Assembly (NCBI GenBank): GCA_014773175.1
Contig: VXCM01003126.1
Span: 1-64,000, forward strand
Source of the DNA: Lucifuga dentata
Taxonomy: Eukaryota; Chordata; Actinopteri; Ophidiiformes; Bythitidae
Direction: 5' to 3'
Length of the DNA: 64,000 nt
Shown here: piece by piece, positions 26,649 through 38,100 of the stretch
Layout of the letters: every line of letters begins with the position of its first letter
Position numbering within the stretch: position 1 is the stretch's first letter
The notes under the pieces: generated by a model
Told to the model about the DNA's origin: nothing
Seen by the model: only the letters and a program-made list of their open reading frames with translations
The model's database searches: none
Translations under genes and position numbers: made by a program

Positions 26649-28511
26649 CTACCCAGCATTAAAAGAATGGAGAAAATCAATGTTAATAGTTCTTGTAAAA
26701 TTAATGACTGAACTGTTACCTAAGTGACTTGATCTGCAAGTTACATGTAAGGATGAGATTTTTTTCAAGTTGGGACACGTCTTTGTGAATAACACATCGA
26801 TTAATCATTCACACAGGCAGAGAGGTAGTTTTGGTGTCCTTTCTGATTTTTTCCACACCCTTTGTTTGGCACATTGCACATCAGCCACTGATACCAAATT
26901 TGTAATCCGTACCAATACTAGGAATTAAGGCAAAAATGTCAGAAATTAGAGAAACAGTATCATATTGTCACAGAGAGAGGGATTAAACATTGTGAAGAGA
27001 GGTAGGCAAAGATCAAGACAGAATGAGAGCCACAAGGAGGCCTTCCATTAGGACTTCCATTCTGACAGGGGAACAGACATACTGTAATTCAGTACCGGTA
27101 AATAAAGGGAATATGAAAACATAGTTGGAGACACTTGCTTTAAAATTGTAAGGTCATAAATGTGGCTCTTTTAACAAAACACTAATTCAAAAAGACTCTA
27201 TGCAAACATACAGGGACTCTGGGACTAAGGGTAGATACAGAAAAAGACTTAAAATGGGACCAATTCTAGACACTGATTTGTAATCATAATCAGTTTTCCT
27301 AACAATGGTATCGTGGTATGTTGGTTTTAGCTGGTATGCTGGTGCCTGCAATCCAAATTCCTCTTAAGGAAAAGCTTTGTTGTGCTTGATGATATATTTG
27401 GTAAAAACCTAAACTAAATAGACAAACATGCAATATGAAAGAACACATGTAATAATACATAAAACATGGAAATAATTCATGTTTTGCCCTTAAAAATATG
27501 ATCAAATTCAACAATTACACATAATTAGTAACAGAATTACAAAGAGTAAACTAAAACCTCAAAATGGCGAGTTCATGATAATTTTCTAAACAAAATAAAA
27601 CAAAAACAAAAAAAAAAAAAAAAAAGGAAAAAAATGCTGTCCCTTGTACTTCAACAGGCCATGTGTTTATATTGTCAGTTTCTGAAATTAAATCTGTGCA
27701 GCATAGTCCACATATTACAGTTACCACTTGGGTAGACGGCTTTAAGACAAAACCTGTATAACTCTTCTCATTATTAACAATTCTTCTATTCTTCTCATTT
27801 ATTAACAAATGGAAAAGGTATTGCACAGACGGATGAAATGAGAGAGCGCGCTACACTGCTGGAGCCAGCCCAGTTTGTGTTTTACGAACCAAATGCCAAA
27901 GATAGCGGTTATCGCTGATGACGATGTAAACGAAAACCGACATATGCCTTTTTTTTTCCTAGCTTCATCACCGAAAAGCCTGAGAACAACGATCACTACC
28001 AAAGACACTGGTATCATAAAAAAAAAAATTCTTGCACAGTACAAACTGACGGCTCTTTTCTCTTTAACCTACGCTGCGCTCACGGGAACTTGAAATGCTT
28101 TCCCGTTACAGCAAAAAAAAAAAAAAANAAACATCGAGCCGAGAGAGCGAGGAGAAGCTCTCTCTGCACTCTGTTCTGGGGTCAGCTTTGCTAGCAGGGT
28201 GAACTGGGAGCAGCTTCGGTAAGAAAACATATCATTCTCTCTGTTAAGCGACTGCTGTGGGAAACTAGGGCTTGCAGCAAATGATTCCAGATGCTCATCA
28301 CATGCACACACAGTACTGTGCTGAAAGTAATGCTGACATTGAAAAGCTTACTGACTGTGTTAGCCCTGCCATGTGACTCTGCATTGTGTATGTGTTAAGT
28401 CCATGCCCGTGTCTTGTGTGTGTGGAACAGTGCTTGTACTGAACGCAGTGTGTTGTAAAGATCATTTCAGTCTGTAACAGTATTGCTGTGAGCAGTCCGT
28501 GCTGAGAAATA
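26649..28511. other. Downstream flank and 3' UTR of ppard
   Basis: No coding exon was found. Minus-strand AATAAA motifs near 27797 could end the ppard transcript, which would give a 3' UTR of about 0.7 kb. Two A-runs (27609-27625 and around the N at 28128) are assembly-prone. Confidence 0.4.
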
Positions 28512-31015
28512 CTAATACATGTCTTTGTAGATCTCTTGTAGTAGAGGGTGCAGCGAGGTCTCCGACTCAGTCTTTTTAATCTTTTGGACAAGCTGAGCGT
28601 TCTCAGTAACAAGCTGGCGGAGGTCAGCCATCTTCTGCAGCAGCTTGGGAAAGAGGTAGACAGAGTCAGAGTGATTAGCTTGAAGGTGGAGGTCCAGGGC
28701 CTGGAGGATGTTGTCCTGACTCTGCTCCACTTGCTTCACGTTCATTAGACCAGGTCGATCTGGTGGGGGGAGACAAAAACGAACACAAAGTGGCAGATCA
28801 GCATCGCGCCAACAGAAAATTCTTGACACTTCCGACAGAAACTCCTCTGTCTCACCTCCACAGAGAATAATGGCGGCAACAAACAAGGCCAGGTCGCTGT
28901 CATCCAGCTCCAAAGCGTTGAATTTGACAGCAAACTCAAACTTGGGCTCCATGATCTCGCTGAAGGGCTTTCTCAAGCTCCGCAGGAACTCCCTGGTCAC
29001 GAAGCCTTTCCCGTTGGCCACCAACAGGCCGTCTTTATTCATGAGAGAGGGCAGCATGGCAAAAATAGCCTCGTGCACGCCATACTTCAGCAAAGTCACC
29101 TGCAGAAATAAATAAATCAGCGCCTTCTCACGCAGCTGCATGCAAATCATCTCGATGCATGAGCACGCTGAAGAGACGGTTGCTCACCTGGTCATTCAGG
29201 AAGAGGTCCACGAACCCTGGAATGCTCTTGGCAAACTCAGTGAGCTCTCTCACAGTCTCCACTGTAGTGCACTGGCAGCGATAGAAGACGTGAACCCCAA
29301 TCTCCTTCGTCAGGGGGGCACCCGGAAGTAACTGGCTCCACACTAAACCACTTTCTGCCTTCCAGAGGGTGTCCACGTCATAGATCACAAACGGCTAAAA
29401 AGGAAGACAGAATGAATTTCTCTAGAATGAACTATCTGTAACTTCATGGACTTCGCAGATACACTGAGTAAAACACTGAGCGCGTGCAATGGAAGTGTGC
29501 TCGGCTTGGGTTTGAAGTTTGAAAGTATTCTACGGTTGATTCCAGAGATGCAAGTATTTCTGCATCTGTAAACCCGAGCTGGCCAGTTTTAACGAGCGGT
29601 TTTAAAGACGTACCGAGGTGCTGGTGGTCTTGCCCGTCAGGATGCTGCGGGCCCTCTTCTTGGTCATGCTAAGGTTCTTCAAGTAGGCTGTGTTGACATG
29701 TTTCGCCAAGCTGTTCAGGTCTGAGCCACCAGGTTTGCTGACATTGAGCTCCTCTGCGAGCAGGCCTGCCACCAGCTTCTTCCTCTCCGCCTCAGGCATG
29801 CGTCCGTATCGGATCGCTGGGCAGACACACACAAGCTGGTCTTAGTATAACTGGATATTCCATCAATAAATTGCCTTGTCAAGATTTACAAAAACATTTT
29901 TTTTTAGAAATGATTTAAAATCAAAGGTATCTAATTAATGCAAATTATATCATTTTTTAAAAAAATATTACATAAAACTATTTTCTTCCTTACCATCATG
30001 GGACATTCCCAAAGACAGGCACTTCTGGAAGCGACAATATTGGCACTTGTTGCGATTCTTCTTCTGAATTTTACAGGCACGCTCGCAGTGCTCGTATTCC
30101 AGTTTCATTCGCACAGTTCGACGGAAAAAGCCCTGAGTGACAAAACAAAATGACCAGCTCAACAACTCGAATCAGACGGCGCAAAGGTGCGCTCATTGTG
30201 TTTTAGCTAGCTATTCCACTGTGACGCATATGCTGCTTTACCTTGCAGCCCTCGCAGGCATGCACGCCGTAGTGGAAGCCGGAGGCCTTGTCCCCGCAGA
30301 CCTTACACTCCACACTGATGCTGGCCACCGCACTGTCCTCTCGGCCCAGACGCAGCTGCTCTGACAGCGAGGGAGACGAGGTGTGGGACAGGTCTGTGTA
30401 GAGATGTAGCAACAGTTAGGCTTCAGAGTTATGGGTCTCACAAACATGTCATGTCATCTTGGTTGAAATATTCCTGTACTAATACTATGCCATTAAGTTG
30501 ATACTTTAAATAGAACATTTTCCAGGAATTACATGATTGGATTTTGAAATAAAGCATGACCGCAGGTACTCCTGTGGAGAATTCAGATGAAAAGGTCATT
30601 TTTCATTTTATCGCAAACGTGATTGTCTTATTAAGAACAGTGTTGCCTTGCCTGTGTAGCTGGATGCTGAGCTGCTGTTTTGCTTGCCGTGCTCATTCTG
30701 ATCTAAATTCTCTTTCTCTCTTTTCTGCTGGTCCCCCTTCAGACTTTTAGAAGCAGGCTCGTCATCTGTCTCCTCCTTGTCCTCCTCCTCCTCCTCCTCC
30801 TCCTCCTCCTCATCCTCCTCCTCATTTTCTCTTGACTTCAATTCTTGCAGATCTGTCAGTTCGGACACACTCGGCCCCTCACAGCTGTCTGAGGCTCCGG
30901 ACTCTGTCTCCGGTGCGTTCCACCTAACATCAGCCGCATCCTGTGGGGACCTGGGCTGGCGGTAGCCGTTCACCCGGTCATGCTGCTCTGCTTCAGTTTG
31001 CTGAAACCCCTCCAT
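28512..31015 (-). CDS. ppard: Peroxisome proliferator-activated receptor delta (PPAR beta/delta)
   Basis: Seven coding exons (30652-31015, 30242-30393, 29994-30132, 29614-29816, 29188-29394, 28856-29099, 28512-28759) join to 518 residues; the mammalian protein is about 441. The DNA-binding domain begins near residue 151 ([20 protein letters not shown]) and has the PPAR P-box CEGCKGFF. The ligand-binding domain (about 280-518) ends with the AF-2 helix [10 protein letters not shown]. It is an RXR-partnered nuclear receptor for fatty acids. The extra length is an N-terminal A/B domain rich in Glu/Asp, encoded by a GAG repeat. The intron after the A/B exon uses a GC donor (30651-30650). A noncoding first exon probably ends at 33141. 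Several PPAR subtypes exist; the LBD and DEF6/FANCE neighbours fit delta. Confidence 0.96.
30779..30830. repeat. (CTC/GAG)n trinucleotide tract coding poly-Glu in ppard
   Basis: CTC-type repeats on the plus strand encode [17 protein letters not shown] in the ppard A/B domain on the minus strand. Such tracts vary in length between individuals. Confidence 0.85.
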
Positions 31016-31052
31016 GGCTCCTCTTCGAGCTGACTCAGCGGCTCCCCTCCTG

Positions 31053-31064
31053 TCACGTTGCCAT
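31053..31064 (-). promoter_or_regulatory. Minimal upstream ORF in the ppard leader
   Basis: In the same exon as the main start, the minus strand reads ATGGCAACGTGA (Met-Ala-Thr-stop), ending 37 bases before the ppard ATG at 31015-31013. It could lower initiation at the main start or favour reinitiation. Confidence 0.5.
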
Positions 31065-31539
31065 TTTAGCTCCACTATCAAAATAAAAAATATTAAGTTA
31101 ACAATTTGTAACTGATAGCATGTGGATTGTATACAGAGCAAGAATTAACCTTGAATCCGAACTCGACCCAAAAAGTTAATATATAATCCGCCGTATTATT
31201 ATCATGAGCTCCCGAGTGGTTAACAGACATGTAAAGTGCTCTCCTCAATCCCAGAAACTCGCCACTCGCCAAATTGACTGCTCAACTTGTCAAAACATGC
31301 AGCAGAGCCAAAATTCCTGTTAAGTTCACTTTCTCGTGTAAGCAAAGTGGTGGAAAGGCGTAAACACTATCGATGATTAGTTTTTAGGTTTTCGGCGTAG
31401 GAGCTAAAACAATGACTTGTGTGTGATTACTAAACTTTGCAAGTGAACTGTCCTGAATCAGTCCAGTAGTACTGGTTGTGCTTGAGCTGCCAGGGAATGT
31501 CCTTGATAGTAATAGGCTTATAACATGCTATACATACAC

Positions 31540-32605
31540 TGTGTAGCCATGCCTGGATTACGCACAGGTCAAGGGGGGCAGACACCCGGAGGCCTCAGAG
31601 CATTAACCCTCTTGAGTCTAATTTTTTTTTACAATTTCACGTTGCGTTGGCTTTGTCTTTCATCTGTGCCACCTAAAAGAAATACATTCAAAAATCCAAA
31701 ACTGGACAGAACATCAAATTTTTCCTTTGATTGCTTCCAAGTCTTTAAACAGCAAACAAGACCTTGAAATTAGCAGAAACAACATTTCTTGTGGTTTTGC
31801 TTGTTGCTGACTGAGCACGAAGGGCTCAATCAAAATGAATCATATGACAAGAAAAAGCAGATGAAATTTCAAAATGACGTAATAAGAATAAGATTATTTG
31901 CAGTGTCTATCATTAATGCAGCCTAATGTTATTAAAACCCGCTGACCATTTTGACGTGTGACCATTTTTACACAAATAACCAAAATATTTCAACTTTTTT
32001 TTTTTTAATTTTATGTGCAACACTTTTATGCACAGAGCAGTTTTAACTAAACTTTTAGACATAACCATTTCCCCTCAGAGCGCAGACTCAACAATAAGGA
32101 CAGAATCTGCACTCACGGCAGCTTTTGTTCACTTATTTCTACTTATAAGAGATCACTGAAAAGCGTACCATATTATTTATCAAGAAATATGATTTCAGAG
32201 GGTTAAGAATTTAGGCAAATTTGATTACAAATTTCAGTCTGTACCCACGAAGCTAAAAAATCAAGCTTAAAAAGACATCTGGGGCTCAAACACAATCAAA
32301 CTATTAATCAGAAAAACAGCTTCTGTTATCACGTTACTGCACTGTGGTTAAAAAAAAAAGGGTGTCTAACATTTTGAAAAGTAAACACTGTTAATGAATA
32401 TGTGTTATTGTTTCCCTCAGTTATAGTTGAGTGAACAGTGTATCTTGTGGTCCTTGAAAGGGGACAGGGTGCATGCACAATGTACACACAACACACTGTT
32501 GACCACTAAGCTGCAGGAGGGGAGGTGGGGTGAGGATGGGGGGGTTGGGGTTAGATTTTTGCCCCGGGGCCCCCTAGTGGATTAATCCGGCTATGTATGT
32601 AGCTG
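31540..32605. mobile_element. Putative non-autonomous DNA element with imperfect terminal repeats
   Basis: The left end CATGCCTGGATTACGCACAGG and the reverse complement of the right end CATAGCCGGATTAATCCACTAG align with few differences, and both are followed inward by G/C runs. The interior is AT-rich and non-coding. It lies in the first intron of ppard. Target duplications could not be fixed. Confidence 0.5.
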
Positions 32606-33130
32606 TGCCTTAACAAACAGACAAGTCTTTTATTTTAACTAATGTATTAATGTATTTTTCAGTGAATACTGTAATTACAGGGTGACAACAGACTTAGGTC
32701 TAAAGTTCTGTTTGTAGGGAATGTCTAATAAAGAAGGAATATATTTTCTTAAAATAAAAAATGTTATTTCGAAAAAAAGCTCGGTGATTAGGGCTGTCAA
32801 GCCAACCTGTCACACTGGTTCTCGGAAATTTCTGCTGCTGTGATTTTGTTTTTTTTGTTTGTTTTTTTTTAACGGTACTAAGAGGACACAGGCAGACAAG
32901 CGATGAAAGTACGAATGGCTCAGTTAAACACAAAAAAAGCAACCGTTACTCCAACACAACCAGAGGGCTAAAGCTAAGTGAGCTACTTTAGCCTGTCAGT
33001 CGGCCTTCGAACTATTTCTGCTAGCTAACTTAGCTAGCTACTAACCTTGAATGTTGGAGTAGTACTAGCTGTTAGCCTGGTTGACCCAAATTCCCATGTG
33101 TGCCTTTAAGTAACGTTAGCTGGCTTGCCA

Positions 33131-33400
33131 GTTAGCTTACCTCTCCCGATAGCGCTGCTTGTTCAGAAGCCTTCAAAACTACGAGTAAACTGCACAGGGG
33201 CTAAAGTAAACAAGTAGCGAAAACACCAAAGTCCCGTTCAGGATCGATCGACTGTTGACAAGTTGTTTGAAGTCAGCAGCAGGAGTGAGCTAGCCGCAGG
33301 AGCTAACGTCACACCGCTAACATAAACTTCTAGCCTCCATGTAGCAACAAGCTGCTGGATCTGTGAGCTAAACAGAAAATAAATAACGGTTTGCACACTT
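33131..33400 (-). promoter_or_regulatory. ppard noncoding first exon and promoter
   Basis: A minus-strand donor (GGGAGAG then GTAAGC, exon end at 33141) follows a GC-richer segment with CGCTATCGGGAG. This fits a TATA-less first exon spliced to the acceptor at 31076-31075. The transcription start is not fixed. Confidence 0.5.
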
Positions 33401-35132
33401 TGTAGTTTGATAAAATTCCACGCTCAGATATGAAGAGTGGACTGATATCCCTCCCTGGTACTCCCCTTGTTCTTAGATTTGCTTTGCTTTGCTTCACCCC
33501 CCCTTCTTGTCACATGCCAGGACACACAGCGCCCCCACACACTATAAACACACTTTACACACTATCCATCAAACAATTCTGTTCAGTTTATTCTCATCAA
33601 ACCATAAAAAGCGTAACGAAACATCTAAAGCATAAAAACGCACAAAACGTAACAGGATAAGTCAGAGACAAAAAAAAAAAAAAAAANAAAAAAAAAAAAA
33701 AAAAAAAAAGCAGGTAATATAATAAATATAATAAATATAAATAAATATAATTAGGGAGTACTATTGAGAAGACAGCATCAGATATGGATTATGTATGTTT
33801 TATATAAAAAATATATGTAGTATTATGTTAAAAAAAATGTAAAAAGTAAAATATTAAAAGGATATATCCTCTACCTCATTATTCAGCTATTCATATAGAT
33901 ATAGAAACAAAATAGTACATGGCTATAATGGGGGTTTGATATTTTACACATTTGGCAGTCCTTTTTTAATGGCTTTATAAATGTCAAATAAAATCAAGCA
34001 CAACTAAAATTAATAAAATGTATTTCTTACTGTGTTAGATTTGTACTCTGTGTAAGGACTTCAATATCACATTTATTTAAAGCATTTCTGCATACCTATT
34101 TCTGCAACATAAATAACTAAGCATTTCTGCTTAGTTATGTTAGAGCAGCAAGCAATTCATAAAATATGAGAATTGACACTAATTGACACTAATCACAGTA
34201 AACAATTCTAATTCAAATATCATAATTAGAACAATTAAGATAGTTATAATTATGATAAATATTCTATAGTACAAAGAGTTTAGCCCATGTGTTGTTTGTT
34301 CTGTTTGTCAAGCGATGTCTCTGTTGACCACAAATAAAGCAGAGTAACCGGTTGAAGCAGAGTGACTAAGCAGAGGCCTATAAAGTCAGTTTTTGTGAGC
34401 TTCATTTTAAATTTATAATTAAGACATCATGTATTTGTCATGAATATTGCATCAATTATATTTTGCCACAAGACAAGGAGCTTTGTAGACCTGGGAGTTT
34501 TATGTAAACAGTAAAGATACAGACACGTCTGGTTAAGGCACAATCCACTCTTTTATTTACAAGTGTGTTAAATGACAGTGGAAACAGGAAGTTTTAAAGT
34601 TTCTCTCTTTCTCTCTGTTTCCTGTATAGCTGGAAAGACAAAAACTGAAATTGTGCTATAGTCAAACTTTTATTTCAGAAAGTCAAACATTTCTCCTTCA
34701 AAAAATAAAAGAAGAAGAAATACACAATGAAATATTGTTACCTGTCTGTATTATACAACTAAACAAAACTGTTTTCTTTATGTATTAAGCTTTAAATATA
34801 ATAACTGCACTCGCAAGATGAAATGTCTTCTTTTTCTCCCCACACCGAGGCAATGTTTGTGTCCACACCAGGCCTCACACAGGTTGCACTGAAAGCATTA
34901 GTTTAGTAGTTAATACTGCAAATGCATTTCTTCATTAAAATAGATTTTAAATGGTTGCTATCTGTGAGATGAGGTCAGTGAATGGTAGTAAATTCAGTTT
35001 AAAATGTAAACTTCTCATTGTTTTCCATTTTCTGTCATATTATTGACATCGAAAGTCATCTCATGCGCTTCCTGCCAGAATATCTCACAGAATGACCAGA
35101 AATGACCTACACAGCCTCTCTGATTCATACTG
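33401..35132. other. Spacer between ppard and def6, including def6 3' UTR
   Basis: AT-rich with an A-run join (N at 33687). Candidate minus-strand poly(A) signals for def6 lie at about 34669 and 34551. No gene recognised. Confidence 0.4.
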
Positions 35133-38100
35133 TTAGGGGATGTCCATGTCTCCATTAGAGGCATGGGAGCGGCGTTTCTCTAATTCACTCCCTGCACGGT
35201 TGTTCACATTTTCTTTGCTCTCCTCGTTCTGCTCCTCTGATCCTGATCTCCTGAGACGCAGCCCGGGGTCTCTCTGGGACGGGATCTGGAAAGTTGGGAA
35301 GGCACTTCCCAACGATGGTCTTTTCTCTAGAAGCAAAAAACGAAGACAATGTAATCAAAATAAAATCAGATTTATTTCTGTCGCATTATTTGACTGGAGG
35401 ATGCTGACAAAAGAATAAATTCAGTGGTGTCATAAGCATATACTGTATTTCCCAAGTAAAAACGATACAATCTGCAGAATATTCTTAAAAATACACTAAT
35501 ACAAGAAATTTATGACACACTTGATAAGTTCTTATGTGGAAAATGTTAAATGTCAACCAAGCCACAAAACCACTTAATGCTGCCATTTAGCAAGACAGAT
35601 TAAGTTACTGGCAATTTGAGGTGATATATTCATTCCAATACTGTGACATAAAACAGAAACGACTGTATCATACTCACCTCACAATATAGTAAAAAGTGGG
35701 GTAGGAAATAATCCACTAATAAAGTGAATTATCTCCTACTGAAATACAGTAGTAAGGTTTATTTTCAGTCAAAGCAGTTTGTGCCCCTTGCTGTTGTGTT
35801 ACTCTAGTTGAATGAGTAAAAACATAGTTTTTTGTTTTTTGTTTTTTTTTAAATTATTGCAACAAAGCATAAAATCATAGAAAATGCCTGTGTTATGCAG
35901 ATGGGACACATACCTCCTGGTCCAATTGGACGCATCAGTCTATTCATCTGCACGTTCCAGTGTTTGACGTTGGTGCTGGCTTGGCGAAGTTTCCTCTGAG
36001 CAGCCTGTCAGCGACAAAGAGAAATTCACTCAAACCTCTGTTTCCTGCTAACAATAGTTCATTTGATTGATTTTGTATTGGGAATATTGATGTGGTAAGG
36101 TTCATAACAGAGTTACAAAGCAATGTGGCAGGGAATAAAAAACATATTGACAATTGAAATAAAGAGAAGTTATACACTAATGACCAGATTAATAGCAGAA
36201 CAGAAATAACAAAGCTACAGATATACATACATGAGGGTTTTTAACTATTGGTTGCTCATTGAAGTGTTGACTGTTTTTTATTTTATTTTATTTTATTTCA
36301 TTTCATTTTATTTATCTTACCACCACGTCCTGGTCAACTCTGTGCCGGTTGGCTCGGACCTGCTCCAGCTGCCTCTGTGCCTCCTCCAGCGCTCGGGATT
36401 TCGCCTCCATTTCCTGTCTGAGCTCCTGCTTCTCCCTCTGTGTCTTCTGGATGTACTCCTCCTGCTCTTCCTGCAGGGCCATCAGGGCCTTCATCTTCTC
36501 CTCCTCCTCAGCCAGTAACCTGTGCAGTGAACGTAAAAAGAACTGATTATGTCAGAAAGAAACAGCAGAACTGTGCCTTTTGGAGTACAACACTCATCGC
36601 TGGGGTTGTAGTTTTGTAGGTACAGGCTAAGGTATGTTATAGTACCTTATTCTGAAAATTTGTACCTTAAAAAGTACAATTAGGTACAAAAATGTGCACA
36701 TCTGGCTTCATCTGGCCTGTAAAAGTACCTGTGATGGTGGGAGAAGAATGATGCACAGGGCTTGATGTGTGGTGTTTGTAGATTTTGTGATGTTTTTCAC
36801 ATGTAGATTGAAGAAACACACAATCAGCATGACTACAGAACTGACGGCTCACAGCATTTGACAGCTTCCTCTGTTAGCAGCTGTACTTCCTCAGGAACGT
36901 AATGCAACACAACCTCCTTTTAATATCTGCACAGAGAAGCCTCCCTAGTTGCAGCTAATGATTATTGTGTGCAGGCTATTCATTTAAAGCAATGACTCCT
37001 TATCGTACCGTTAAAGTGTACAGTAAGTCTCTACGTGTGTATTAGCAGAGATGGGTGGTTATGTATTAACATTCTACCCAGCCTGAGCGTAGCGGAAGGA
37101 CTCCTCATCCAGCCGGGCTTTGATCTCCTGCTGCAGTGCCTCCTCCAAACGTTTCTGCATCTCCTCTAACTCCTGGATCCTCTTCCTCTGCCTTTGTGCC
37201 TCTTCCTCCTTCAAAGCCATCTCAGCCTGCATACTGACCCTGGCCTGCAGACACACAGCAGGAAGTAATAGACTTTCTAGCTTTCTGTAAATTCATGCAT
37301 AAGGATGACATTCTTTACCATTTACTTTCTCCAAAAAAAGTCCACCTTTCAACCATTTTCATACTCTTTCCTGTTAGTACTGACTTCACCTGACTTCATC
37401 ACACCTTTTTGCTTCTTCCTATCATATTTCTCTTCAGAACCTGAATTTACCCCCTATAAACCTCACCTCCTCAGCCTCACGAAGCTGGACCTCCAGGGCC
37501 CGCTGGAGCTGCTTGTGCTGCTGACGCCTCCTCTGCTCGTCCTGCTCCAGCAGGACCTGAGCCTGTTTCTGCGCTTCTTTCAGGAGCTCCAGCTCTGCCA
37601 GCTTACGCTCCCGTTCCTCCTGCAGTGCTCGAAGCCTTTGCAGCTCCTCCTCCTTAGCCTGCTGCCGTTTCTCCCGCTGATCTCGCTGTTCACGCCGCTT
37701 CAGCTTCAGATCTTTGTGCAGGGAAGTTTTTCCCTCCACATGCAGCCGAATAGCTGTTTGAATGGCTGTGGACAGAGGGACGGTGATGAATATGTCTTGA
37801 TGTTTGATGACAATGATGAGAATATGAAATCTGTGACATATCAATGATCAGAATCAGTCAGTATGAACCTCTCTGACCTGAAGTCCATTCCTGTCTCTGT
37901 TTGGTGTCTGAGGCGCTCATCTCATAAGTCTTAGAGAGGGTTTTTAGACAAAACATGCACCTCTTCCCATCTCGGTCTGGTAGCACCTATCCGACAAAGG
38001 AAGGATTCATTTTATCAATTAATATCCCTACATCATGCATTGACTTTTGTTAACATGGTTTTTTAAGCATTTATGAAAAAATATACAGTGGTAAATCAGT

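Noticed and set aside
30777..30965. Poly-Ser open frame on the plus strand
   Set aside because: It is the antisense shadow of the ppard poly-Glu repeat.
37305..37847. 180-codon plus-strand Leu-rich open frame
   Set aside because: It is the reverse strand of the def6 coiled-coil exon; the Glu/Lys/Gln codons on the minus strand give Leu/Phe on the plus strand.
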